Origin: JBBSJZ01 sp041739875
GTDB taxonomy: Bacteria > Planctomycetota > Planctomycetia > Pirellulales > Pirellulaceae
DNA length: 64,000 bases
NCBI GenBank assembly: GCA_041739875.1
Contig: JBGSNA010000016.1
Span: 1 to 64,000, forward strand
Direction of reading: 5' to 3'
The notes beneath the pieces were generated by a model. It saw nothing but the letters and a program-made list of their open reading frames with translations. It made no database searches and had not been told where the DNA came from. Positions 27,293 to 35,522 of this stretch are shown here, in pieces. The translations under genes were made by a program, and so were the position numbers. The number at the start of each line of letters is the position of its first letter. Within the stretch, counting starts at the first letter, position 1.

Positions 27293-27792
27293 AAAGGCTT
27301 GATCGCGGCGAAAATGCATGAATACACACCGCACATCGGCTACGTGGACTCTTGTACCTGCGGGCCACCATGCATGCTCGCTTCGCAAATCTTGAGCGCG
27401 ACGCGCCCTCCAGTTCAAGCGACCGCAACGTCCCTGTGATTCAACGTGAACACTTTGGCAACCGAATTCCAACACGATCTGCAATGAATGTTCGACGAGC
27501 GCTGCAAAGGAACGGGTGGTGATTAAGCCACTAGCAGCTAAGCGTCTTGTTTAGAAGCGCTTCGTCATCGTTCCAGACAACCCGACCGGCAAACTCAACG
27601 TAGTTGCATGGCGCGGTACAATCGTTCTGCAAATTCCGGCACAAACGTCACGAGCCGAACGAATGCTATATCTGGCGTAAACGGGTGGACGATATCGCTA
27701 GAACAATCTCAACGTTTGCGCTGGGCAATCACGAATGGATGACGCAGTCGCTCGGCAGGATGCCACATGAGCGAAGTTTAACAAGGACGATC

Positions 27793-29682
27793 ATGAACAC
27801 TCACAGCGTAACCATTGCATCGACAAACAAGAAACGCGCTTACCTCACCGCACTCCTCTGTGGCGCGATGCTGACGACGGCCGGTTGTAAAATCCCAGGA
27901 CTTCGTTGTGCGATTCCCGGCACACCCATGCCAGCGGAATACAACTGGAACAATGGACTGGCGCTATGGAGCTCGAACACAACGACGCACACCGCCAACG
28001 TTGATCCAAACGTTGATCCAAACGTTGATCCAAACGACTTGAACACCGACGAAGCATCCGAGGGTATGGTTTCGAGCGACCCTCAGGACGAAGGGCAAGG
28101 CGATGGCCATCCGAATCAACCCAAGAGCATTGCAAGTTTTATACGAGCTGCAAGTTATCTGAGCCCGAAGACTCAAGACGACGCAAAATCGAAAGCGATC
28201 GACAGTGAAATCAAAAAGATGGAAGCGGATCTCGGCACGCCCGATGAGCTGAGAGAACTGGAAGTCCCCAAAGCTGAAGGGGATCAATCGAGAGCGGATC
28301 CTGTATCGTTACCCGCTGGACCTGACTTTGGCATGATCGATACGAACATCGGACCGACGGATTCGACCGACGGTATCGCCAAGCTCGAAAACTCAGCCCA
28401 GCTTCCTCAGGCCGCGTTCTACAACGATCCGTATTTGTTTGGATTGATTACAGAGACGCTCACAGGCAATCAAGAGTTAAAGATTTTGAGCGAAGAAATT
28501 CGCATTGCTGGCAACGAAACGTACGCGCGAAGCGGTGAGTATCTGCCATTTGTTTCGCTCGGGGCTGGTGCGGGTCTCGAAAAGTCCGGACTGCACACTC
28601 GTGATGGTGCGGTCGAGGAACAACTCGAAGTCGCTCCGGGCACAGGCTTTCCCGATCCGTTGGGCGACTTTCGCGTTGGAGCGTCTGCCTCGTGGGAAAT
28701 TGACATCTGGAAAAGGCTGCGGACCGCTCAACGTGCTGCGGCCGTACGCTATTTGGCGACCCAGGAAGGTCGAACGTATATCGTCACACGCGTTGTCGCT
28801 GAAGTTGCCGATAGTTACTACACACTACTCGCGTTGGATAACCGCCTTGAGACACTCCAAGCGACAATCGAAATTCAACAGCAAAGCCTGAAGGTGGCCC
28901 GAGCCAAGAAAGAGGCTGGGCGTGCCACCGAATTGGCTGTGCAGCGGTTCCAGGCCGAAGTGCAGAAGAACATCAGCGAACGATCGATCATCCAACAAGA
29001 GATCGTCGAAACTGAAAACCGAATCAACTTTCTCGCAGGTCGCTATCCCCAGCCCGTTGAACGCATCCGCGTCGAGTTCGTGGACGTGAACCTCGAGATG
29101 CTCGGTGCCGGTGTACCATCGGAACTGTTACTCAATCGCGCCGATATTCGCGAAGCGGAACGACGCGTTGCGGCGGCTGGTCTCGACGTCCAAGTGGCTC
29201 GCACACGGTTCTATCCTTCGCTCAACTTGACCGCTGGACTGGGATGGAACGCGTTCGCAACGGGCTATCTTTTCCAAACGCCTGAGTCATTGGCGTACGG
29301 ATTGACCGGTGAGCTTATCGGTCCATTGATCAACAAGCGAGCCATCAAAGCGGCTTACGCAAGCGCGAACGCATCACAATTGCAAGCCATCTACAATTAC
29401 CAACAAACGGTCTTGCAAGCTCACATCGAAGTGGTCAACCAAATCACAAAAGTGGAGAACTATCGACGCAGCATCGAAGTCAAAAAGCGACAACTCGAGT
29501 CTCTCAATGCGTCCGTTGATGTTGCAGGCAAGTTGTTCCAAAACGCGCGAGCCGAATATGTAGAAGTCTTGTTGGCACAACGTGAGTTGATGGAAGCAAA
29601 GATGCAACTCATTGACATCAAGCGGGAACAGCTCAGTGCCGTTGTGAACGCATATCAAGCTCTCGGTGGTGGCGGCTTCTAG
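27793..29682 (+). CDS. TolC/NodT-like outer-membrane efflux lipoprotein with long N-terminal extension
   Basis: A 629-residue outer-membrane factor. The signal ends in lipobox LTTAGC. Residues about 45-190 form an acidic, low-complexity extension containing a triple VDPN repeat, followed by the TolC core from about residue 200: LFGLITETLTGNQELKILSEE, FRVGASASWEIDIWKRLRTA, ARTRFYPSLNLTAGLGWNA and a final coiled helix (QLIDIKREQLSAVVNAYQALGGGGF). NodT relatives are usually about 150 residues shorter. ATG 27793 has AAGGACG upstream; a longer frame from 27604 would place 63 non-signal residues first. It is divergent from the pump operon and is its probable outer-membrane partner. Confidence 0.9.
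   Translation: MNTHSVTIASTNKKRAYLTALLCGAMLTTAGCKIPGLRCAIPGTPMPAEYNWNNGLALWSSNTTTHTANVDPNVDPNVDPNDLNTDEASEGMVSSDPQDEGQGDGHPNQPKSIASFIRAASYLSPKTQDDAKSKAIDSEIKKMEADLGTPDELRELEVPKAEGDQSRADPVSLPAGPDFGMIDTNIGPTDSTDGIAKLENSAQLPQAAFYNDPYLFGLITETLTGNQELKILSEEIRIAGNETYARSGEYLPFVSLGAGAGLEKSGLHTRDGAVEEQLEVAPGTGFPDPLGDFRVGASASWEIDIWKRLRTAQRAAAVRYLATQEGRTYIVTRVVAEVADSYYTLLALDNRLETLQATIEIQQQSLKVARAKKEAGRATELAVQRFQAEVQKNISERSIIQQEIVETENRINFLAGRYPQPVERIRVEFVDVNLEMLGAGVPSELLLNRADIREAERRVAAAGLDVQVARTRFYPSLNLTAGLGWNAFATGYLFQTPESLAYGLTGELIGPLINKRAIKAAYASANASQLQAIYNYQQTVLQAHIEVVNQITKVENYRRSIEVKKRQLESLNASVDVAGKLFQNARAEYVEVLLAQRELMEAKMQLIDIKREQLSAVVNAYQALGGGGF
27997..28032 (+). repeat. 12-bp tandem repeat, three copies, in the TolC-like gene
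   Basis: Three identical copies of aacgttgatcca encode an NVDP/VDPN repeat in the periplasmic extension. Confidence 0.9.
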
Positions 29683-30014
29683 TCCAACCGCGAACGGCTC
29701 TCATAGATCAAGTCGCATCGCAATCCCGGTCGCCAGCGCAATGCCGGTCGCCAGCGTAATTCGATTCAATCGCCACGCGCGAGGACCGCAACTGAGATTC
29801 GACTTACGAAACTGCACCATCGGTGTTACCAAAGTAGTGATCCCATGTTCAGAATCTGGGTCGTTGCTGCCGCGCGTGACCGGCAGAATGCGATTTATCG
29901 AAACGAAGTGATGGAAGTGGTCGTTTATCCTGGTTGCGTAGATTTGTCGGCGCAGTCAAAGTGACCTAAGTAACAACAGTTGTTTCTTCGGACCTCAAGA
30001 CTAGGAAAACGAAC
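29683..30014. other. Intergenic region of about 330 bp
   Basis: No gene was recognised. It contains an 18-bp tandem repeat at 29725-29760. The end (AGGAAAACGAAC before the ATG at 30015) provides the ribosome-binding site of the Cys-rich protein. Confidence 0.5.
29725..29760. repeat. 18-bp tandem repeat, two copies
   Basis: Two adjacent 18-bp units (cccggtcgccagcgcaat and a copy with two changes) lie in the gap after the TolC-like gene. Confidence 0.8.
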
Positions 30015-30374
30015 ATGTTGAACCTGAAACAAATGATGTTGAGTGGTATCTCGTTGGCTGTGTTGGCTTGCGTTGCTTCCTCACCTGTCCAAGCGCACGG
30101 TTGCTGTGACCCAGTCGCTGTGTGTGCTCCGGCACCTGTATGTTGTCCTCCGCCACCGGTGAAGGTCACTTGGTGCGTCGTTGATCCTTGTACTTGTTGC
30201 AAGTACGAAGTGTCCGCCTGTGTGCCGGCCTGTTGTGCTGGAGTGACACCTAGCTACGTCGGTTGCACTCCCGGTTTCTTGGGCCGCAAGATCCTGACTT
30301 ACAAGTTTGATTGCTGTGGCCATTGTGTGGATGTCGTCGTCACCAAGCACGGTCGAACCATCGTCCGGGACTAG
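30015..30374 (+). CDS. Small secreted Cys-rich protein
   Basis: A 119-residue protein with a signal peptide (LSGISLAVLACVASSPVQA, cleavage before HGCC). The mature chain has about 19 cysteines among 90 residues, many in CC or CxPxPVCC patterns, and several PP runs. It ends in a basic tail (VVTKHGRTIVRD). No family is recognised. Such density suggests many disulfides or metal binding. A good ribosome-binding site (AGGAAAACG) precedes the ATG, and a strong intrinsic terminator lies 48 bp after the stop, so it is probably a single-gene, well-expressed transcript. Confidence 0.75.
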   Translation: MLNLKQMMLSGISLAVLACVASSPVQAHGCCDPVAVCAPAPVCCPPPPVKVTWCVVDPCTCCKYEVSACVPACCAGVTPSYVGCTPGFLGRKILTYKFDCCGHCVDVVVTKHGRTIVRD

Positions 30375-30421
30375 CTTCACTCGCGACAAATTGTTCGACA
30401 CGCTCGTCGTTGATATGAAAG

Positions 30422-30446
30422 GCCAGAGTTCGCTCTGGCTTTTTTT
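30422..30446 (+). terminator. Rho-independent terminator of the Cys-rich gene
   Basis: A perfect 7-bp stem (gccagag / ctctggc) with a TTCG tetraloop is followed directly by seven T. This is the clearest intrinsic terminator in the window. The methyltransferase gene ends just downstream on the other strand (30465). Confidence 0.92.
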
Positions 30447-30464
30447 ATATCATCACCGGTTGGA

Positions 30465-31178
30465 TCATTTCGATCCTTCAGGTCGCGGAAACGCGATTGG
30501 GTATCCGTACCAATCCGGGTAATGGTTGCTGCGAACAGCCAACAGCACCGCCTTGCCGTGCAGATGTTCAGGTCCGTGGGTCTGGTCCCACTCCAGTCGC
30601 TCTTCGTATCGCAAAACGCGCAAGCACGATTCAGGTGCCACGGCCCACTGTGCCAATTGGTTTGCTTCGAAATAGTTAATCACGGCACTCGCCGTCTCGC
30701 TGATCGGGTCGCGCCGAACGCACCCGGGCTCGCGTTGGCATCCGGGATCATCTGTCGTATGGACTTGACAGTAAACGAAGCCACTGGGTTTCAGTGCTCG
30801 CGTGATTCGCCCCCACAGCGTTTGGGCTTCGTCCGCCGCGATGTGATCGAGCACTGTCGTTGCAACAATCGCATCGTACGACTCGGGTTCAAGCACCACA
30901 TTTCGCACGTCGCTCATGAGCGTCGTAATCTGTTTCGCCACCCCAGCGTCATGCGCCCTCTCGTTGATTCGCTCCAACCCGCGAACGCTCAAGTCGACGC
31001 TCGTGACACTGAACCCAGCCGCCGCTAGCGCGAGTGAGTCACGGCCAGCACCAGCACCGAGGTCGATCGCAACTCCCGAACCACGGACTTGACGTAGGTA
31101 GCTCGCCAGAACCGACGAAGGCTCTGTTCCATACGCAACGTTCTCGCGATCGTACGCTTCAAAAAAAGGATCCGACAT
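30465..31178 (-). CDS. Class I SAM-dependent methyltransferase
   Basis: A 237-residue Rossmann methyltransferase. Motif I is VAIDLGAGAGRDSLALAAAG (about residues 36-55), the acidic end of beta-2 is VTSVDLSVRG, and the post-I region SDVRNVVLEPESYDAIVATTVLDHI fits motif II; FVYCQVHTTDDPG follows. The N-terminal part (FEAYDRENVAYGTEPSSVL) recalls TehB/thiopurine methyltransferase-like proteins. The substrate cannot be told. ATG 31178 is preferred over 31205. It stands alone, convergent with the Cys-rich gene and divergent from the GntR regulator. Confidence 0.85.
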   Translation of the reverse strand: MSDPFFEAYDRENVAYGTEPSSVLASYLRQVRGSGVAIDLGAGAGRDSLALAAAGFSVTSVDLSVRGLERINERAHDAGVAKQITTLMSDVRNVVLEPESYDAIVATTVLDHIAADEAQTLWGRITRALKPSGFVYCQVHTTDDPGCQREPGCVRRDPISETASAVINYFEANQLAQWAVAPESCLRVLRYEERLEWDQTHGPEHLHGKAVLLAVRSNHYPDWYGYPIAFPRPEGSK

Positions 31179-31439
31179 CAACTCACCAATACAGAAGTTA
31201 AGCAATCACCCAATGGACGCATTTGTTTGCACCACTCAACTTGCAACGATACATCGTCACAATGAACTAAACGACTTGGTCATCGTAGCGTCCCGAGATT
31301 TGGCTTCGACATCAATTCTACTCAAAACAGAACCCTATCGGCACAGACCCAGTAGCGAGAAAACGCGGCGCGAGGGTGAACAGAAGGAACGCATTTCACG
31401 CAGCCAATAGCACCCTGCATCTCTCAAACGAAATTTTGC

Positions 31440-31468
31440 TTGACAGCCACACTCGCCTACCGTACTAT
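31440..31468 (+). promoter_or_regulatory. Sigma-70-type promoter of the gntR-ABC operon
   Basis: A perfect -35 TTGACA (31440-31445), an exact 17-bp spacer and TACTAT (31463-31468, five of six matches to TATAAT except the inner bases) stand 43 bp before the GntR start codon. The -10 overlaps a palindrome. Confidence 0.7.
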
Positions 31469-31479
31469 CACGTGAGTAC
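31462..31479. promoter_or_regulatory. Candidate GntR/YtrA operator overlapping the -10
   Basis: The inverted repeat GTACT-N8-AGTAC, with an inner TCACGTGA palindrome, covers the -10 and start region. YtrA-subfamily regulators usually repress their own ABC operon from such a site, so autoregulation is likely but inferred. Confidence 0.6.
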
Positions 31480-31510
31480 ACCAGAACGCTAGAAACGTGG
31501 CGATTGAGAC

Positions 31511-31921
31511 ATGTTCTTTACAGTTGAACCTTCCAATGGCGTTGCGATCTATTCCCAGATCGTACGTCAAGTCAAATTTGCGATTGCGGAACAGACGCTG
31601 AGGCCGGGCCAGTTGCTGCCGAGTGTGCGGCAACTGGCAACCCAGCTGGCTGTGAATCCGAACACGGTCGCTCGTGCCTATCTTGAACTTCAAGCTGATG
31701 GGATCACCGAAACCCTGCGTGGTCGTGGCGTCGTTGTCTGTAAAGGTGCGTTGGATCGTTGCCGCAAACAGCGTAAATCCATCATTGCCGAGCGCGTCGC
31801 CAGTGTGCTGACTGAGGCACTTCACGGAGGTCTCACCGGCGACGAAATCCGAGCGATTGTCGAACAGCAACTGCACAATCTCGACGGCAGCATCACAACG
31901 ATCTCAACACAAGCTGACTGA
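31511..31921 (+). CDS. GntR-family regulator, YtrA subfamily
   Basis: A 136-residue regulator. The N-terminal winged helix has the GntR signature: IYSQIVRQVKFAIAEQTLRPGQLLPSVRQLA, then VNPNTVARAYLELQADGITETLRGRG. The C-terminal part is only about 60 residues, all helical, as in the YtrA subfamily, and lacks a ligand-binding FCD or UTRA domain. YtrA-type regulators nearly always control an ABC transporter encoded next to them, and here the ATPase gene starts 38 bp downstream. Confidence 0.93.
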   Translation: MFFTVEPSNGVAIYSQIVRQVKFAIAEQTLRPGQLLPSVRQLATQLAVNPNTVARAYLELQADGITETLRGRGVVVCKGALDRCRKQRKSIIAERVASVLTEALHGGLTGDEIRAIVEQQLHNLDGSITTISTQAD

Positions 31922-31959
31922 GTCTTCCACACTCCTCTTTTCATCCTCAACTTATCATC

Positions 31960-32913
31960 ATGACATCAGTAATTACCGCAAAACAACTGACGATGCACTA
32001 CCGAGGCTGTGACGCGCTACGTGGCGTGGACTTGGCTATCGAGCCTGGAACCGTATTCGCCTTGCTCGGCGAAAATGGTGCTGGCAAAACCACCATGATT
32101 CGCATTCTGACGGGGTTTCAAAAGCCGACATCCGGTGAATGCCGTGTTTGTGACATCGACCCCATCCGTCATCCGCTCGAAGTCCGCCGAAAAATCGGAT
32201 ATGTCTCTGACGCACCGGCGCTGTATGACTGGATGAGCGTTGGTGAAATCGGCTGGTTCACAGCGTCGTTTTACACACCCAGCTTCCTGGATCACTACCG
32301 CGAGTCGATCGCGAGATACGAGATCCCCGAAGACCGCAAGATCCGCGTGTTGAGCAAAGGCCAACGTGCGAAAGTCGCTTTGTCGCTCGCACTGGCTCAT
32401 GATCCGGAGCTATTGATTCTCGACGAGCCCACATCGGGTCTCGATCCGATGGTGCGTCGCGAGTTTCTCGAGAGCATGATCGACCGCGCCGCCAGCGGAC
32501 GGACGGTGTTCTTGTCCAGTCACCAAATCAGCGAAGTCGAACGAGTTGCTGACACGATCGGGATTTTGCATCAAGGCAAACTTCGCATCGTCGCACCGCT
32601 GCTGGAATTAAAAGATTCGATGACCGAGCTCACCGTCAGCCTCGATGATCCACTCGTGGCACTTCCCGCAATCCCCGCACCAGCCGAAGTGATGTGCGAA
32701 GAGACGCTCGGGCGGCAACGTCGCATCGTTGCGAGACACTTTCAACCCGAGATGAAGACGATGATTGAGTCGTCGGCTGGCGTGGTCAGTGTCGTCGAGC
32801 GAGCGTTATCGCTCGAAGAGATTTTCATCGCGTGTACCAAAGGTTCACTTTCGCGGCCCATGAACACGGCCGACGCCGCAGAAGAGTACCCCAGCGAGAT
32901 CGTAAGTGAGTAG
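31960..32913 (+). CDS. ABC transporter ATP-binding protein
   Basis: A 317-residue ATPase. Walker A GENGAGKTT (about residues 37-45), Q-loop region, signature LSKGQ (about 132), Walker B LLILDEP (about 152), D-loop SGLDP and H-loop SSHQ are all present. The last 100 residues form a C-terminal extension typical of ABC-2 exporters (DrrA/CcmA-like). It follows the GntR gene by 38 bp. It is the only ATPase in this cluster and probably serves both downstream permeases. Confidence 0.95.
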   Translation: MTSVITAKQLTMHYRGCDALRGVDLAIEPGTVFALLGENGAGKTTMIRILTGFQKPTSGECRVCDIDPIRHPLEVRRKIGYVSDAPALYDWMSVGEIGWFTASFYTPSFLDHYRESIARYEIPEDRKIRVLSKGQRAKVALSLALAHDPELLILDEPTSGLDPMVRREFLESMIDRAASGRTVFLSSHQISEVERVADTIGILHQGKLRIVAPLLELKDSMTELTVSLDDPLVALPAIPAPAEVMCEETLGRQRRIVARHFQPEMKTMIESSAGVVSVVERALSLEEIFIACTKGSLSRPMNTADAAEEYPSEIVSE

Positions 32914-33053
32914 TCAATTGCGGGTGTGCAGTATTTAGGCGAATCGATTTGTTGGTGTATAGCCTTGAGGCGAATCGGTTGACGAGCGGCTAAAGCCTGG
33001 ACACCAGCGCAGAGTTGTTAAGTGATTGCAATTATTCCAAACAAGGCATCCAC

Positions 33054-35522
33054 ATGAACCGAATCTCACCACCACTTCGTGGTTTGTATTGGAAAGAAAT
33101 CCACCAGGTCATCCCGCTGGTGTTGATGCTCGTCAGTCTCTCGGCTGTGCTGGTGTTGATGTGGTCGGCGATGGACGTGACATCGCAACTCGGTTCAATC
33201 ATCGCTGATTGTATCCCACTGACCATGCCATCTCTCTTCGCTGCGGGTGTGGGGGCGATCTTGGTCGGGCAAGAGAAAGAAACCCGCACGATGCTTTGGT
33301 GCTCGTCGCTTCCGATTGCCCCGTCCCAGATCATTCAGGTGAAGTATGTGGTCGCAGTCGTCGGCTTGATCATGATGTGGTTGTTCTCCATTATCTTCGG
33401 CGGCTTTGCCGGGATCATCGGCCCAGCAAGTTCCAGTTGGGTGCCGACGCCTGGGAACTTGGGTCCCGCGAATATGCTGTATTGGTTTCTGCACAGCGTT
33501 TTTGTGCTCTGTGCCGGCTTCTATACGACTTGGAAACTCAAGAACGTTTTCGCGAGTCTGGTTGCGTTGATTCCGATCGCGTCGGTTCCGTATTTAACGA
33601 CACAGCTCTTCTATACGCTGACAACGAGCGGACGTTATATCTCGCTCGAAGAATCCGCTGGAGTGCTTTCGGTGAGCACGCTTGTGGGTATCATCATCAT
33701 GGCATTTCTCGGCTATCGAGCGGCGATCAAGGCTTTGTCGCCAGTGGAGTCCGACGACGATGGTGTGGGTTCGCTAAAGTGGCTTTCGGCATGGAGGCCT
33801 GTGACTTCCGTTCCGATTGCTGACTCACCGTTTCGTTTCTCATTGAGCTCGCTCGTTTGGCAATCAATCCACCACAATCGTATCGTCTTACTGTTGCTGT
33901 TTGTGGCGTTAATCGTTGGGACATTGTGTGGCGTGCTAACGAGTAGCGTCCAGATTGACAGGCTTGTTGGCGGGGTAGTCAGGAGTGGGTTGGTCGCGGG
34001 TTTACTCGCTGTCTCTTGGTTAGGCGTGTTTGCATTCAACGGAGATGGGAGCGCAGCGAGAATGCGATTTCTGGCGGACCGTGGCGTGTCGCCCACGCTC
34101 GCTTGGCTCGGTCGCCAGCTCATCGGTCTTAGTATGATCGCGTTCACGACTCTGCTGTATGCCTTGGCGTCGTATTGGTTTCTTGGATCGGACTTCGTGG
34201 ACCCCGACACGAACCCCAATGCATTATCGATGCTTGCCTTCGGATTCGCACTGCTCGCGATCTATTCCGTATCGCAATGGACGAGCCAGCTCATTGGTAT
34301 TCTCGCAGCGTCAGCGTTCGTCGCACCCGTGATTTCGTTTGCCGCAGTGTCGTGGTTGCTGGTATCCGTGAGCCGTGTCGACGCACCTTGGTGGACCCTG
34401 GTGTTGTGCGTCGCAATTCCGTTGTTCGCAACCTGGGCGATGATGCGACGCTATATGGACAACAGCGCAAATTGGAGGAATTGGGCCTCAGGATTGGCAG
34501 TTGCTGGTCTTTTGTTCGCGTTGCCTGTCGCACCATTCACCATCGAAGTGTGGAATTGGCCCGCGATACCGAGCGAGTTGCGCGCCGAGTTGATGGTGGA
34601 AGCACTACGCATCCCAGCTCCCGCCAACACACCTCAAATGATCGGTTGGGGAACAAACTCCTCTGACGACTTGGATAATCGAGACGAATTATCCGATACC
34701 GAGGCACTTGCGTGGTTGGACAAGCAAATCGATTCGCCGAAAGGCATTCTATCCATCGGCGACACCGATATCGAATCAAGGATCCCCTTGGAATTCGATC
34801 GACATGTGTTTTGGATGGGTCTCGAAGCGGCGGAGTATTCTCGGGTCATGCTCGAGTCGAATCCGAATGACGCGGAGAACGTGGAACGTATTGGCGAATG
34901 GATTAACACATACGCCGTGATTGCGAAACGTTTGCGGTTGAGCAACCGTTGGTTTGACCAGGAAGCGGCCGACACCGCGGAGATTTGGCTGACAGCGATG
35001 TTGTCAGATCCCTTATTGAAGAATCATCTAGACCGAGACTTCGCACGAGTCGCGATCGACGTGATCTCGGACCAGACGACACGCAACGAATCACGTCGTC
35101 GCGCGGTGCTGGCGACTTGGCGCGATGATGTTGCTGCGCGAGCGACACCACAAGACATCGAGGGTCGAAATATCTTTGGTCCATTTGCGATGGATCGATG
35201 GTTCGAGTGGTACAAGCCTGCGAAACGCAAAGCCATTCTCGATCGTTCAATCGACATGCTGGTAGCGAAAACAATTCGCTATCTCGAAGTTGGCTCAAGT
35301 GGCGAGGATACCGAGGAAATCCGTCGTGAACTGCATTCGTTAATGATCGGGCCATTCGAGCCGTTCGAACTTGGCCCCTACGCAGACACATTTCGTGCGA
35401 CGGGAGCAGCAAACGACCCAAACTACTATCACCAGAATTTCGCGGGGCCAGGTACTCAGTGGTACGCGCCTTGGGAAGCGGCTGCTGTGAACTTGAAAAC
35501 CAACAAAGCGATAGGTGAATGA
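33054..35522 (+). CDS. Large ABC-2 permease with C-terminal soluble domain (copy 1)
   Basis: An 822-residue membrane protein. It opens with LYWKEIHQVIPLVLMLV, and FAAGVGAILVGQEKETRTM with LWCSSLPIAP follows the first membrane segments, a pattern of ABC-2 exporters of the YtrC/NosY type. About six membrane segments lie in residues 20-240 and six more in 280-500. The last 320 residues are soluble and contain RWFDQEAADTAEIWLTAML and TRNESRRRAVLATW. It is a paralogue of the permease at 36920-39298. Its stop overlaps the companion start in ATGA. Confidence 0.85.
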   Translation: MNRISPPLRGLYWKEIHQVIPLVLMLVSLSAVLVLMWSAMDVTSQLGSIIADCIPLTMPSLFAAGVGAILVGQEKETRTMLWCSSLPIAPSQIIQVKYVVAVVGLIMMWLFSIIFGGFAGIIGPASSSWVPTPGNLGPANMLYWFLHSVFVLCAGFYTTWKLKNVFASLVALIPIASVPYLTTQLFYTLTTSGRYISLEESAGVLSVSTLVGIIIMAFLGYRAAIKALSPVESDDDGVGSLKWLSAWRPVTSVPIADSPFRFSLSSLVWQSIHHNRIVLLLLFVALIVGTLCGVLTSSVQIDRLVGGVVRSGLVAGLLAVSWLGVFAFNGDGSAARMRFLADRGVSPTLAWLGRQLIGLSMIAFTTLLYALASYWFLGSDFVDPDTNPNALSMLAFGFALLAIYSVSQWTSQLIGILAASAFVAPVISFAAVSWLLVSVSRVDAPWWTLVLCVAIPLFATWAMMRRYMDNSANWRNWASGLAVAGLLFALPVAPFTIEVWNWPAIPSELRAELMVEALRIPAPANTPQMIGWGTNSSDDLDNRDELSDTEALAWLDKQIDSPKGILSIGDTDIESRIPLEFDRHVFWMGLEAAEYSRVMLESNPNDAENVERIGEWINTYAVIAKRLRLSNRWFDQEAADTAEIWLTAMLSDPLLKNHLDRDFARVAIDVISDQTTRNESRRRAVLATWRDDVAARATPQDIEGRNIFGPFAMDRWFEWYKPAKRKAILDRSIDMLVAKTIRYLEVGSSGEDTEEIRRELHSLMIGPFEPFELGPYADTFRATGAANDPNYYHQNFAGPGTQWYAPWEAAAVNLKTNKAIGE

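Larger units (their letters stand above)
26891..27792. other. 900-bp divergent intergenic region between pump operon and TolC-like gene
   Basis: No convincing gene is present; the short frames here lack any recognisable family. The region holds the candidate sigma-54 promoter (27076-27091, minus strand) and a pair of 15-bp direct repeats (27256-27292). Runs of A at 27177-27185 may bend the DNA. Its size is unusual for this window and suits long-range activation by the NtrC-type regulator. Confidence 0.6.
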
